DNA of 33,125 nucleotides from Candidatus Endomicrobiellum siamense (GCA_031268145.1 JAIRXS010000001.1:1-33125); one strand, 5' to 3'; shown: positions 1 through 8,017, numbered from the stretch's first letter. Translations and numbers: made by a program. The notes: generated by a model not told the origin, from the letters alone.

Positions 1-570
1 GTTGGTTTGCATTATGCTCAATTTGAACTCCTGTACTTTGATTAGTGAGCGTATAGGTATAATCTGCAAGACGTCTCTGAAAACCTGATCTTGTAATTGT
101 TATATCAAATGCTGGAGCACCTGACACTACAATATCTAAGTTCCTTGTTCCGTTAGGAAATAACATATTATTGGTGCCAGATTCTTTTTCTAAATGGAAA
201 GATGATGTGTTATTAGCATAATTCCCAGCTATTACACAAACTGTTATTGAGCTGTTTACACAAGTGTCTAATGTTGAGCTGTATACATCATTCCTGCTAA
301 AAAGGCGCCCATAGTAGGAAGGGGCATATTTAGAGACTCAGAAACTAATAAAATGCCTTCTCTTACAAAATAATTTATTATCTCTGCAGTTAGGTCTCCC
401 AGCATCACATTTATCAAATAAATTTCTGCTTCAGGTGCCATTTCATGAAAATGTTGTGCCATACCAGTTCCATGAGTACCTCCACCAGGATTATCTGCCA
501 ATGGTGTATTACCAGGAAAGCTTCTGGCATGTGCAGAATTAACATAACTTAAACTTTTCCACCCATACTT
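1..570 (-). pseudogene. Subtilase (peptidase S8 family) remnant, frameshifted and cut by window edge
   Basis: Two minus-strand reading frames together resemble the middle of a subtilisin-like peptidase. The first (about 570 down to 268) carries GGGTHGTGMAQ followed by APEAEIYLINV, which fits the catalytic-His region of S8 peptidases. It ends at a stop at 268-270. Homology then continues in another frame from about 340 to the window edge, with DTCVNSSITVCVIAGNYANN, which fits the region of the oxyanion-hole Asn. A frameshift between about 305 and 345 is therefore needed. The N-terminal Asp region is missing; that side is occupied by the 62-residue ORF at 569-757. The catalytic Ser would lie beyond position 1. 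I see no intact start. This was probably a secreted or surface protease that has decayed. The family call rests on motif recognition only. Confidence 0.6.
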
Positions 571-757
571 ATTTATGCTTGGACAAATCTTTTTGATTAA
601 AATCATATCTATTTGAAACTGTTCCATCTGGAAAAACAAAAATTATATTGCCATTTATAGAATAGACATTTGGCAATCCCTGGCGTATATTTTCCCTTTG
701 CGCCTTCTTAACTGCTCTGTTCCCAATTCTTGTCATTTTATCAGCTAACTTTGTCAT
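569..757 (-). CDS. Small basic protein coupled to zeta-toxin-like kinase (possible TA partner)
   Basis: 62 residues. The N-terminal half is basic and probably helical (KMTRIGNRAVKKAQRENIRQ). A short beta-like segment follows, PNVYSINGNIIFVFPDGT. Small proteins of this layout (AVxxAQxxNxxxGxPNVYSxNG) are, as I recall, common next to zeta-toxin-like genes, but I cannot name a Pfam family. Its ATG overlaps the stop of the kinase gene by 4 bases (ATGA at 754-757), so translation is probably coupled. It could be the antitoxin or an accessory protein; the order kinase-then-small-gene is unusual for a zeta antitoxin. Its last residues overlap the point where the subtilase remnant begins, so the C-terminus may not be the original one. 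Function not established. Confidence 0.55.
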   Translation of the reverse strand: MTKLADKMTRIGNRAVKKAQRENIRQGLPNVYSINGNIIFVFPDGTVSNRYDFNQKDLSKHK

Positions 758-1329
758 TTTATATTCCTTATAAACATTTTATATAAATCTTCATCTAAAA
801 TATTAATCCCATCTTTCTCCTTCTTGCCTACAAGGATATATCTACTCATACCATTATAAAAGAGCATCCAGTCTTCAACTAAATCCTTATATTTATACCA
901 AAAATTAAATCTACTCCTGAAGAAGCGCCTTCTGACATCTTCTTCAGGAACATCATGTCCGCCTTTTAGTACACGAAATTTTATTCTATTTATGCAAATC
1001 TGCGGATTATCTACAAAAGAATATACTATTACCGTATAATAATTTAACTTTTTAGCTTTATCTATAATTTTTATATAATTATTTCCTGACAAAGTTGTTT
1101 CTATAGCTATAGACGATTTTTCCTCAAATAGAATATCTAGTCTTTTGTATAATTCCTTTGCAGCTGATATTTTTACTTTTTCAATATTGTTTGGGGAAAT
1201 ATTATAAGCAATGTCATCAGCATTCAAAAAAACTAGTTCTCTTTCTTCTTGTAAAAATTCTTTTGCTAGAGTGGTTTTGCCACTTCCGTTTGCTCCTGCT
1301 ATAAAAAATAATCTTCTTTTAGAGCTCAT
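754..1329 (-). CDS. Zeta-toxin-like P-loop kinase
   Basis: About 191 residues from the ATG at 1327-1329. A GTG at 1360-1362 would add 11 residues (MNFKYFYYNTF) with no better ribosome site, and the kinase homology starts at KRRLFFIAGANG, so I prefer the ATG. Visible motifs: Walker A GANGSGKTT near residues 7-15, NADDIA near 38-43, ETTLSG near 78-83, and the basic segment GGHDVPEEDVRRRF near 125-138, which matches the lid/substrate region of zeta-like kinases. Zeta toxins phosphorylate UDP-N-acetylglucosamine to block peptidoglycan synthesis; many chromosomal relatives have untested substrates. The frame is intact. It overlaps the 62-residue gene downstream and lies beyond the terminator of the por operon, so it is probably transcribed separately. 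No clear promoter seen. Confidence 0.75.
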   Translation of the reverse strand: MSSKRRLFFIAGANGSGKTTLAKEFLQEERELVFLNADDIAYNISPNNIEKVKISAAKELYKRLDILFEEKSSIAIETTLSGNNYIKIIDKAKKLNYYTVIVYSFVDNPQICINRIKFRVLKGGHDVPEEDVRRRFFRSRFNFWYKYKDLVEDWMLFYNGMSRYILVGKKEKDGINILDEDLYKMFIRNIK

Positions 1330-1404
1330 AAAAGTATTGTAATAAAAATATTTGAAATTCACAATTTTTGTCTTGCAAATTTCTTTAAATTTACTAACAT
1401 AACT

Positions 1405-1434
1405 ATAAAAAAGTCACCAGCAACGCTGGTAACT
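1405..1434 (-). terminator. Intrinsic terminator after porB
   Basis: On the minus strand a 10-base stem (AGTTACCAGC / GCTGGTGACT, one G-T wobble) with loop GTT is followed directly by a run of six T. It lies about 20 bases past the porB stop and ends the dnaX-recR-por transcript. Confidence 0.88.
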
Positions 1435-1455
1435 TTAACTTTGACTATAACACAA

Positions 1456-2391
1456 CTAAATATTACAAGCTTCTGATGCTCTGCGTTGAAGGCGTTCCCA
1501 TCTTAAATCTACGTCTTTTTGAATTGACTCTAACACATGAGCATTTTCAGATTTAAATAAATGTTTAAACCTGCCTTGAGGTTTTAAAAATTCTTCAATA
1601 GATTTTTTTTCTTTTGGAATAACATTTATCTTATATATACCATTTTCAACTTCAAAAGCTGGCCATATGCATGTTTCAACAGCAAGCCTAGCTAGTGACA
1701 TTGTATCTTCTGGCTTATAGTTCCAACCAAGTCTGCAAGGCGTAAGAATATTTATAAATGATGGACCATCAACAGCTAAAGCCTTTTGTACTTTTGTTAT
1801 AAAATCATTCCAATTGCCAACATAAGCCTGAGCAACATAAGGCATGTGGTGAGCTACCATAATTTCAGTTAAATCTTTTTTGTTTTGTTCTTTTCCAGGT
1901 TGAGACTTCCCTGCAGGAGCAGTAGTAGTATGCGCTCCTTTCGGGGTAGCTCCTGATCTTTGAATACCAGTGTTCATATATGCTTCATTGTTATAGCATA
2001 TGTAAAGCATTCTATGACCTCTTTCCATAGCACCAGATAAGGATTGTAACCCTATATCGTAAGTTCCACCATCGCCTCCAAAAGCTATAAATCTAATATC
2101 TTCTGTAATCTTTCCTTGCTCCTTTAAACTTCTATAAGCTGTTTCTATTCCACTACAAGTTGCAGCAGAATTTTCAAAAGCACTATGAAAAAATGAAGTT
2201 TTCCAAGATGTGTAGGGAAAAATTGTTGTAGAAACTTCTAGGCACCCCGTAGCGCTTGTAACAACAACTGGAGTATTCCCAGCAGCTATCATAGCTTGTC
2301 TTGCAACTATACCTGCGCCACATCCTGCGCAAAGACGATGACCACCTGTTAATCGCTCTTGATTTTTGCTCAACTCTTTTAAATTTGCCAT
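1456..2391 (-). CDS. porB: 2-oxoacid (pyruvate):ferredoxin oxidoreductase, beta subunit
   Basis: 311 residues, the thiamine-diphosphate-binding subunit of the cytoplasmic four-subunit enzyme that oxidises pyruvate (or another 2-oxoacid) with CoA to acyl-CoA and CO2, passing electrons to ferredoxin. Visible features: CAGCG (Cys21, Cys24), ATGC (Cys50) and a later TPC, matching the Cys ligands of the PorB [4Fe-4S] cluster; GDGGTYDIGLQ at 106-116 and NNEAYMNTG at 134-142, the ThDP/Mg site. The start is supported by AGGAG a few bases upstream. It is the last gene of the por cluster, 52 bases after porA. Substrate preference cannot be read from sequence; pyruvate is the most common and fits a fermentative anaerobe. 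Confidence 0.93.
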   Translation of the reverse strand: MANLKELSKNQERLTGGHRLCAGCGAGIVARQAMIAAGNTPVVVTSATGCLEVSTTIFPYTSWKTSFFHSAFENSAATCSGIETAYRSLKEQGKITEDIRFIAFGGDGGTYDIGLQSLSGAMERGHRMLYICYNNEAYMNTGIQRSGATPKGAHTTTAPAGKSQPGKEQNKKDLTEIMVAHHMPYVAQAYVGNWNDFITKVQKALAVDGPSFINILTPCRLGWNYKPEDTMSLARLAVETCIWPAFEVENGIYKINVIPKEKKSIEEFLKPQGRFKHLFKSENAHVLESIQKDVDLRWERLQRRASEACNI

Positions 2392-2443
2392 TCTATTCTC
2401 CTAAAAGCTTCGGGACAAAATCCCTAGTCTTTTTTCTTACATT

Positions 2444-3649
2444 TTATTTTATTCTCACGTTTACGTATTCAACTTGGTTTGAAGACTTTTGTAATCCTGA
2501 GACAATTTTGCCAAGATTATCATAAATTTGTGCAATATGTTCTGTATTAATTTCTCTGCCACCAAGCCCATAAACATAATTTTCTACTTTAGGAGTTACA
2601 ACTCCAGCAGAATATAAAGATGAAACCACATCTGAATACAGCGGAGCAAACCCACCAGAGCAAGAGTCTGCTCTGTCCATAACTGCAATAGCTTTTACAT
2701 GCGCTAAATCCCTAACTATTTGTTCTGTAGGAAAAGGTCTAAATACTCTTATTTTTAAAAGACCTGCCTTTATACCTTTAGATCTAAGTTCGTTTACCAC
2801 TACTTTTGCCGTACCAGCTGCTGAACCTATTATAACTATTGCAACATCTGCGTCATCAAGTTGATATTTTTCGTACATATCATACTTGCGACCAAAAGCT
2901 TGTTCAAAATCTTTTGCAACTTCTAAAATTATATCTTTTGCATCACGCATAGCTTGCGCAAGTTGGTATCTATGCTCAAAATAATAATCTTGTAAATCTA
3001 TAGAACCTAAAGTGTAAGGTCTTTTAGTGTCAAGAAGGTATCTGCCTGGTTTATAGTCTCCAATAAATATTTTTACGTCCTGATCTGGATAAAGTTCTAC
3101 AACTTCCATACAGTGAGAAATAATAAATCCATCAGTGGTTACCATCACGGGAAGTTTTGCTTTTTCTGCTATTTTTATAGCTTGTATCATGTTATCATAA
3201 GCTTCTTGAGAATTTTCTGAATAAATCTGAATCCAACCAGAATCTCTTGCTCCCATGGTATCAGATTGATCCCCATGAATATTAATTGGAGCAGAGATAG
3301 CTCTATTGACTTCTGCCATAACTATAGGGAGTCTAAGACCAGAAGCTATGTAGAGCATTTCCCACATAAGACAAAGCCCTTGAGAAGATGTGCCTGTCAT
3401 TGCTCTTGCGCCTGCAGCACTAGCAGCTATTGTAGCTGACATCGCTGAATGTTCACTTTCCACAGCGACATATTTACTCTTTACAACTCCATCTGCTACA
3501 AACTGTGAAAAGATTTGCACAATTTCTGTTGCAGGCGTTATAGGGTAGGCAGCTACAACGTCTGGTTCTATTTGACGCATCGCTTCTGCCATAACTTCAT
3601 TGCCTGTTTTTGCAACAAGTTTGCCTTTAGAATATACAGTCTTTATCAT
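2444..3649 (-). CDS. porA: 2-oxoacid (pyruvate):ferredoxin oxidoreductase, alpha subunit
   Basis: 401 residues, near the usual length for a stand-alone PorA. The N-terminal pyrimidine-binding domain shows AYPITPATE (34-42), ESEHSAM (64-70) and TGTSSQGL (85-92), which belong to the ThDP pyrimidine/substrate pocket. The C-terminal part (VAIVIIGSAAGTAKV onward) is the transketolase-C-like domain II. It pairs with PorB to form the active site, while PorC and PorD complete the CoA-binding and electron-transfer parts. Spacing to porD is 52 bases. A GGGG-rich ribosome site precedes the ATG. Intact, nothing unusual. Confidence 0.93.
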   Translation of the reverse strand: MIKTVYSKGKLVAKTGNEVMAEAMRQIEPDVVAAYPITPATEIVQIFSQFVADGVVKSKYVAVESEHSAMSATIAASAAGARAMTGTSSQGLCLMWEMLYIASGLRLPIVMAEVNRAISAPINIHGDQSDTMGARDSGWIQIYSENSQEAYDNMIQAIKIAEKAKLPVMVTTDGFIISHCMEVVELYPDQDVKIFIGDYKPGRYLLDTKRPYTLGSIDLQDYYFEHRYQLAQAMRDAKDIILEVAKDFEQAFGRKYDMYEKYQLDDADVAIVIIGSAAGTAKVVVNELRSKGIKAGLLKIRVFRPFPTEQIVRDLAHVKAIAVMDRADSCSGGFAPLYSDVVSSLYSAGVVTPKVENYVYGLGGREINTEHIAQIYDNLGKIVSGLQKSSNQVEYVNVRIK

Positions 3650-3701
3650 TTATTAACCCCTTAACGAGTCTAGTCTTATAATATTTCAGACTCTTAATAA
3701 A

Positions 3702-4016
3702 TTATTTTGTTTCCTGCTGCATTGTAATTGCTTTGATTTTTACTGGACATTCGTTTGCGCAAATTCCACAACCTTTGCAATGATCATAATCTATTCCTGT
3801 AACAACAGTAATTTTCTTTTCATCTGAAGTTATTTTTATAGAATTATCTGGACAAGAAATCCAACAAACTAAGCAATGGATACACTTATTACTATCCCAA
3901 ACTGGTCTTTGCGAACGCCAACTCCCAGTATGGAATTCTACAGCTGTACTTGCTTCAACAATATCACCAACGGGAAGTTCTTGAGCTGTTAATTTTCTGC
4001 TTTCTTCTTTTTTCAC
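3702..4016 (-). CDS. porD: 2-oxoacid:ferredoxin oxidoreductase, delta subunit (2x[4Fe-4S])
   Basis: 104 residues. Two bacterial-ferredoxin motifs: Cys45-48-51 with Cys55 (CIHCLVCWISCP) and Cys80-83-86 with Cys90 (CKGCGICANECP), each binding one [4Fe-4S] cluster. It relays electrons from the ThDP site to external ferredoxin. The start is GTG, 6-7 bases after a good GGAGGA site. The N-terminal 30 residues before the first cluster are usual for PorD. It lies between porC and porA in the common C-D-A-B order. Confidence 0.92.
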   Translation of the reverse strand: MKKEESRKLTAQELPVGDIVEASTAVEFHTGSWRSQRPVWDSNKCIHCLVCWISCPDNSIKITSDEKKITVVTGIDYDHCKGCGICANECPVKIKAITMQQETK

Positions 4017-4067
4017 TTTATTCCTCCAAGAGAAAAAACCCTTTCTAGTTTAATATTTTTTTATTTA

Positions 4068-4649
4068 CTAATTTTTAACTTCATCATAAGCGCGTTTTAT
4101 AGAAGCAACATTACCGTCAATAACTTCAGGTTTATGTCTAAACTTTGCAGTGAGTTTAGTTCTAGTATCTTCTAAAACCCTGTTAATATCTAAGGTGCCG
4201 ATAACCTTAACTAGTGCTCCAAGCATTGGAGTGTTAGGAATATTTTTACCAATAGTCTCTTGTGCTATTTGGCTTGCATTAACTACATAAGCCTGACTTT
4301 CATTTATACCCAACTGAGTTGCTATTTCTTTTGCGGGCAAAGAAGTGTTTACTATAATTTTGCCATCTTGACCTATACCGTCTGCAACTGGGACAACTTC
4401 CATTAAAGACTTATCTAAAATAACTACATAATTAGGATTTATAATACCCGAATGAATTGTTATAGGTTCTTCACTTATCCTATTAAAAGATTGTACAGGA
4501 GCACCCATTCTTTCTGGGCCATATTCTGGGAATGCTTGAATATATTTGCCAGTCGCCATAACAGTCTCTGCAAACAAAAGCGCAGCTGTCTTAGCACCTT
4601 GCCCTCCACGACCATGCCAACGAACTTCAATCATTTTTGCCGACATCAT
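4068..4649 (-). CDS. porC: 2-oxoacid:ferredoxin oxidoreductase, gamma subunit
   Basis: 193 residues. The signature WHGRGGQGAKTAA at about 11-23 opens the gamma/CoA-binding domain, and EYGPERMGAPVQSF follows, both typical of the POR gamma subunit. AAGGAG five bases before the ATG at 4649 supports this start, although the domain itself begins at the third Met (MIEVRWHG). First por gene on the transcript; it follows recR by 45 bases with no terminator visible between, so it may be co-transcribed with dnaX-recR. Also named porG in some systems. Confidence 0.92.
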   Translation of the reverse strand: MMSAKMIEVRWHGRGGQGAKTAALLFAETVMATGKYIQAFPEYGPERMGAPVQSFNRISEEPITIHSGIINPNYVVILDKSLMEVVPVADGIGQDGKIIVNTSLPAKEIATQLGINESQAYVVNASQIAQETIGKNIPNTPMLGALVKVIGTLDINRVLEDTRTKLTAKFRHKPEVIDGNVASIKRAYDEVKN

Positions 4650-4694
4650 TTTACTCCTTGTGTTAATTTATATAAATTAAAAATTGACGCAAAT

Positions 4695-5291
4695 TTACAT
4701 TTCTTTGCGCCCTGCTATTGCTCGAGAAATGGTTACTTCATCAGCATATTCAATGTCACCGCCAACAGGAAGTCCATAACCTAATCTTGTAACTTTGATA
4801 TTTAATTTTTTTATAAGTTCTGCAAGATATACAGCAGTCATTTCGCCTTTAGAATCTGTGTCTGTAGCAATTATTACTTCGCTAATGCAATCACTTTTTA
4901 ATCTTTTTATCAATTTATCAACTTTTATGTCATCAGGACCTATAGCTTCAAGAGGAGACAACGCACCACCTAAAACAAAATAAAGGCCTCTATATTCTTT
5001 AACCTTACTTACTGCTATCAAATCCTGAGGGGTCTCTACAACACATAACATGTGTCTTTCTCTTGAAATATCAGAACATATAGGACAAGGATCGTGCTCG
5101 CTTAAATTATAACAACAGCTACAGCTTTTTATTATTTGCCTAGCTTTTTGTATAGAATCTAAAAGTTTGTCAATTTCATGTTCAGACATTTTAAGTATAT
5201 GATAACTTAAACGTTCAGCCATTTTAGGACCTACGCCTGGTAATCTTTTTATTACATCTACCATTTTCTCTACTGGAAGAGGTCTATTCAT
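4695..5291 (-). CDS. recR: Recombination mediator protein RecR
   Basis: 198 residues, standard length. In order: helix-hairpin-helix LPGVGPKMAERL (17-28), zinc finger with Cys57, Cys60, Cys69, Cys72 (CSCC...CPIC), and a Toprim domain from about residue 80 (VVETPQD, ATDTDSKGEMTA). RecR forms a DNA clamp with RecO/RecF and loads RecA at gaps. It directly follows dnaX (15 bases), a pairing conserved in many bacteria (often with a ybaB gene between them, absent here). AAGGA lies about 12 bases upstream of the ATG, a somewhat long spacing. Confidence 0.95.
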   Translation of the reverse strand: MNRPLPVEKMVDVIKRLPGVGPKMAERLSYHILKMSEHEIDKLLDSIQKARQIIKSCSCCYNLSEHDPCPICSDISRERHMLCVVETPQDLIAVSKVKEYRGLYFVLGGALSPLEAIGPDDIKVDKLIKRLKSDCISEVIIATDTDSKGEMTAVYLAELIKKLNIKVTRLGYGLPVGGDIEYADEVTISRAIAGRKEM

Positions 5292-5306
5292 TTTACTATA
5301 ATATCC

Positions 5307-6890
5307 TTAAATTTTCTTTACTATAGAACCAAACTTTTTTGCTATTTCATCTATATGTTTTGGTATTGCAGTTTTAGAGGTCTCTTGAAAATCTTCTTTT
5401 ACAATGTACTCTTTACTTTTTAAAGATTCTTGTTGCGGTACAATTATTTCTTCTATCTCAACATTACCAGCACAACTATCATTTTTCTCAAGAACTATTT
5501 TAATTAACACTTCAAGACCTGTTTTTCGTTTAAAAAGTTTGGATATTCTCTCTCTAAAGTCTAAAAGACCTTCATAATCAAATTGGTTTGAAGCTGACAG
5601 TTGTATAGAAGAATCCCCTAATACTTTAACAAAAGCTTTCTTCAATGATTGAGCTGTAAGAGGATGCTTTTTTATTACTTCTTCAACAATTTCTGTCCAA
5701 ACGTTTATTAAATCTATAGATAAAGTGACTTCGTCTATAGGCTGCCCTTTACTTGTGACAGTATTTTCTTTTTCTAAATCTTTTATTTTATCTAAAAGTT
5801 CTCCGACATTATAGTAAGGCTCTGCCATCTTTAAAAGATACATTTCTAAAATTATTCTAGGATCATCGCTCCAGCGCATTTCGTCTAATGCTCTTGATAA
5901 AAGGTTACTCATTCTTACATGGCAAGAGATGGAAAATAAGCTCTTTTGTATTTCAAAAAGCTTTTTATCTTCGCAGGGAACTTCTGAAATTTCAGGATTA
6001 ATTGAATAAATCATAACTTGCCTTAAATAACTACGTAGATCTCTTGCAAACTGTAATATATTATAACCTTGCTCTGTAATTTCTTTTACAGTCTTTAAAA
6101 TAGACTCTGCTTGGCCTTTGGCGATATTTTCCGTAACAGTAGCAATAATATCTTTTGGGAGAAGGCCAAGTATTGTTCTTACATATTCCCCTGTTATCTT
6201 GCCTGAATTCAAAGATACAGCTTGTTCTAAAAGACTTAAAGCATCTCTCATTGAACCGCCTGAAGCAGTTGTAATTATATTTAAGGCTTCATCATCAATT
6301 TCAAAATTTTCTTTTTGGGCAATACCTTTTATAGACTTAACCATTTGGTTCTTATATATAAGCTTAAATCTATACTTTTGGCATCTTGAAAGAATTGTAA
6401 CAGGAATCTTGTGTTGTTCGGTAGTAGCTAAAATAAAAACAACATGTTCTGGAGGTTCTTCAAGCGTTTTAAGCAAAGCATTAAAAGCCTGTGTCGTTAT
6501 TTGGTGCGCTTCATCTATAATATAAATTTTATATTTTGAGTTTGCGCTAGCAAATTTTACATTTTCTCGTAAAGTTCTAATTTCATCTATACCATTGTTT
6601 GAAGCGCCATCTATTTCCAACACGTCAATACTTGAACTTTTTGAAATTTCTATGCAATTTTCACATTCCCCACAAGGCTGACAAGAAGTTCTGTTTTTGC
6701 AATTTAAAGCTTTAGCTAGAATCCTTGCCATAGTCGTTTTACCACAACCTCTAGGACCACTAAACAAATAAGCCTGAGCTACTCGATTTTCGAAAATCGC
6801 GTTTTGTAGAGTTTGCGAAATATGTTCTTGACCTATAACATCTTCAAAAATTTGAGGTCTAAACTTCCTAGCTAAAACAAGATAAGACAT
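5307..6890 (-). CDS. dnaX: DNA polymerase III gamma/tau subunit
   Basis: 527 residues. AAA+ clamp-loader ATPase: Walker A GPRGCGKT (45-52), zinc-binding Cys64, Cys73, Cys76, Cys79, Walker B with DEAH (126-129), sensor region LATTEQHKIP and SRC near 160-170. Clamp-loader domain III follows (about 220-340), then a C-terminal part of about 180 residues that may be a short tau-like region. It loads the beta clamp and organises the replisome. AAAGGA precedes the ATG. First gene of its minus-strand run and divergent from rsmG. I see no obvious slippery A6/G site for programmed frameshifting. Confidence 0.95.
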   Translation of the reverse strand: MSYLVLARKFRPQIFEDVIGQEHISQTLQNAIFENRVAQAYLFSGPRGCGKTTMARILAKALNCKNRTSCQPCGECENCIEISKSSSIDVLEIDGASNNGIDEIRTLRENVKFASANSKYKIYIIDEAHQITTQAFNALLKTLEEPPEHVVFILATTEQHKIPVTILSRCQKYRFKLIYKNQMVKSIKGIAQKENFEIDDEALNIITTASGGSMRDALSLLEQAVSLNSGKITGEYVRTILGLLPKDIIATVTENIAKGQAESILKTVKEITEQGYNILQFARDLRSYLRQVMIYSINPEISEVPCEDKKLFEIQKSLFSISCHVRMSNLLSRALDEMRWSDDPRIILEMYLLKMAEPYYNVGELLDKIKDLEKENTVTSKGQPIDEVTLSIDLINVWTEIVEEVIKKHPLTAQSLKKAFVKVLGDSSIQLSASNQFDYEGLLDFRERISKLFKRKTGLEVLIKIVLEKNDSCAGNVEIEEIIVPQQESLKSKEYIVKEDFQETSKTAIPKHIDEIAKKFGSIVKKI

Positions 6891-6910
6891 AAAAGATCCT
6901 TTATTTTTTA

Positions 6911-6916
6911 ATTATA
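6911..6916 (-). promoter_or_regulatory. Candidate -10 element for dnaX operon
   Basis: A perfect TATAAT on the minus strand about 20 bases before the dnaX ATG, which would give a very short leader. No good -35 box lies 16-18 bases upstream (AACATT at best), and the region is AT-rich, so chance occurrence is possible. Confidence 0.35.
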
Positions 6917-7045
6917 GTAAGTTTAGCAAATATAATGTTTTTTTTAAATGGCATATAAAATTTACACCATATACGTTACTTTAATATTATTTCACCACTA
7001 AAGAAATAAGTTATTTGAAAAATTTGTTTGTAATAATTCGGTTGT

Positions 7046-7075
7046 TTTTCAAAATATTTAACAAATTTATATAAT
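7046..7075 (+). promoter_or_regulatory. Candidate promoter for rsmG and its leader ORF
   Basis: TTTTCA (7046-7051), an 18-base spacer and TATAAT (7070-7075). It lies about 50 bases before the short leader ORF and 105 bases before rsmG. The -10 is perfect, the -35 weak. The rest of the dnaX-rsmG intergenic region (6891-7125) is AT-rich with no recognisable RNA or repeat. Confidence 0.4.
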
Positions 7076-7125
7076 ACCTTTATATTTAATGAATAATTAA
7101 ATAGCTTGATTTCAAGGATTTTAAG

Positions 7126-7179
7126 ATGATATCAGTATCAGAACAGACCGGCAAAAGCCAAATAAAGGTACCAATTTAG
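7126..7179 (+). CDS. Possible 17-codon leader peptide upstream of rsmG
   Basis: ATG at 7126 with a well-placed AAGGA (7114-7118), encoding MISVSEQTGKSQIKVPI and ending in TAG at 7177-7179, one base before the rsmG ATG (TAG-T-ATG). It is less AT-rich than the surrounding intergenic DNA. It could be a leader that couples translation into rsmG, which has no strong Shine-Dalgarno of its own, or the first codons of a lost gene. No homologue recognised. Low confidence that it is functional. Confidence 0.35.
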   Translation: MISVSEQTGKSQIKVPI

Positions 7180-7180
7180 T

Positions 7181-7930
7181 ATGTATAATAATATAATATT
7201 TAAAGATTTCCAAGAGTATGTAAAAACGTACTTAATCTCATTTTTATCAGAGGAAATGACAAAACAGTTTGAAATATATTTTAATGAACTTATAGAATGG
7301 AACAAAAAAATTAATCTTATATCTTATAAAACAGAAAAGGACATACTATATAGACACTTTTACGATTGTCTTTACAGCGCAAAAATAATAACCGAACTAG
7401 AAAAAAACTTAAAAGATATAAAAGTAGCAGATTTAGGGACTGGCTCAGGAATGCCAGGAATACCTGTAAAAATTGCACTTACAAACATTCAAATTACATT
7501 AGTTGAATCTATAACCAAAAAATGTAAATTTCTTGAAAATGTAAATAACAAACTTAAATCTAATATAGAAATATTAAATACAAGAGCAGAAGAAATAGGC
7601 CAAAACTCAAAATATAGAAGCAAGTATGATTTTGTTTTATCTAGAGCTGTAAGTAAATTTTCTCCTAACTTAGAAATTTCAATTCCTTTATTAAAGGTAG
7701 GAGGCTATTTTTTAGTACATAAGACAAAAGAGTCAGTTTTAAGTCCAAAAGAAGGATGGCCGTCTATAGAAAATGCCCTTAAACATCTTGGAGCAAAGCT
7801 AGAAAAAACTATATCTTATAACCTGCCTAATCAAGAGTTAGACTATTGTATTCTAATATTTAAAAAGCACAAAGAAACCCCTTTACAATTTCCCAGAAAA
7901 GTTGGAATACCAGAGAAAAAACCTTTATAA
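7181..7930 (+). CDS. rsmG: 16S rRNA (guanine-527 N7)-methyltransferase
   Basis: 249 residues. RsmG (GidB) uses S-adenosylmethionine to methylate N7 of G527 in the 530 loop of 16S rRNA; loss gives low-level streptomycin resistance in other bacteria. Motifs: NKKINLIS (41-48), RHFYDCL (58-64), the SAM-binding loop DLGTGSGMPGIP (84-95), LSRAVSKF near 150, and a C-terminal YPRK-type tail (FPRKVGIPEKKPL). The end is therefore complete. No strong ribosome site precedes the ATG; a 17-codon ORF ends one base upstream. Its last 14 codons belong to the left copy of a direct repeat flanking the AbiE island. Confidence 0.93.
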   Translation: MYNNIIFKDFQEYVKTYLISFLSEEMTKQFEIYFNELIEWNKKINLISYKTEKDILYRHFYDCLYSAKIITELEKNLKDIKVADLGTGSGMPGIPVKIALTNIQITLVESITKKCKFLENVNNKLKSNIEILNTRAEEIGQNSKYRSKYDFVLSRAVSKFSPNLEISIPLLKVGGYFLVHKTKESVLSPKEGWPSIENALKHLGAKLEKTISYNLPNQELDYCILIFKKHKETPLQFPRKVGIPEKKPL

Positions 7931-7996
7931 TAAAAACCACTTAAATTATTTACTTTCAAATAGACAAAGGCGTTGTAGGACTAACTTCTTTTGAGG
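7889..7996 (+). repeat. Left copy of direct repeat (rsmG 3' end + rluD 3' end)
   Basis: Bases 7889-7930 are the functional end of rsmG. Bases 7931-7996 match the rsmG-rluD spacer and the 3' end of rluD found again at 9453-9536. Between 7911-7960 and 9433-9482 I count 43 of 50 identical bases, mostly transitions at the rest. Read on the minus strand, 7946-7960 still spells FESK-stop, the RluD C-terminus. About 17 bases present in real rluD (9483-9499) are missing here, so this rluD tail is non-functional. Confidence 0.8.
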
Positions 7997-8002
7997 AAAA
8001 GA

Positions 8003-8017
8003 TCAAGGGTACCTTGA
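8003..8017. promoter_or_regulatory. Inverted repeat over -35 box: candidate AbiEi operator
   Basis: TCAAGG-GTA-CCTTGA, perfect 6-base arms with a 3-base centre, overlapping the -35 box (8014-8019) of the abiE promoter. AbiEi antitoxins of characterised type IV systems repress their own operon by binding inverted repeats in the promoter, so this placement fits. The link is inference from position. Confidence 0.5.

Noticed and set aside
6891-7125. Possible small RNA or replication origin between dnaX and rsmG
   Set aside because: Only AT-rich sequence; no DnaA-box cluster (TTATCCACA), no stable hairpin and no known RNA signature were seen.
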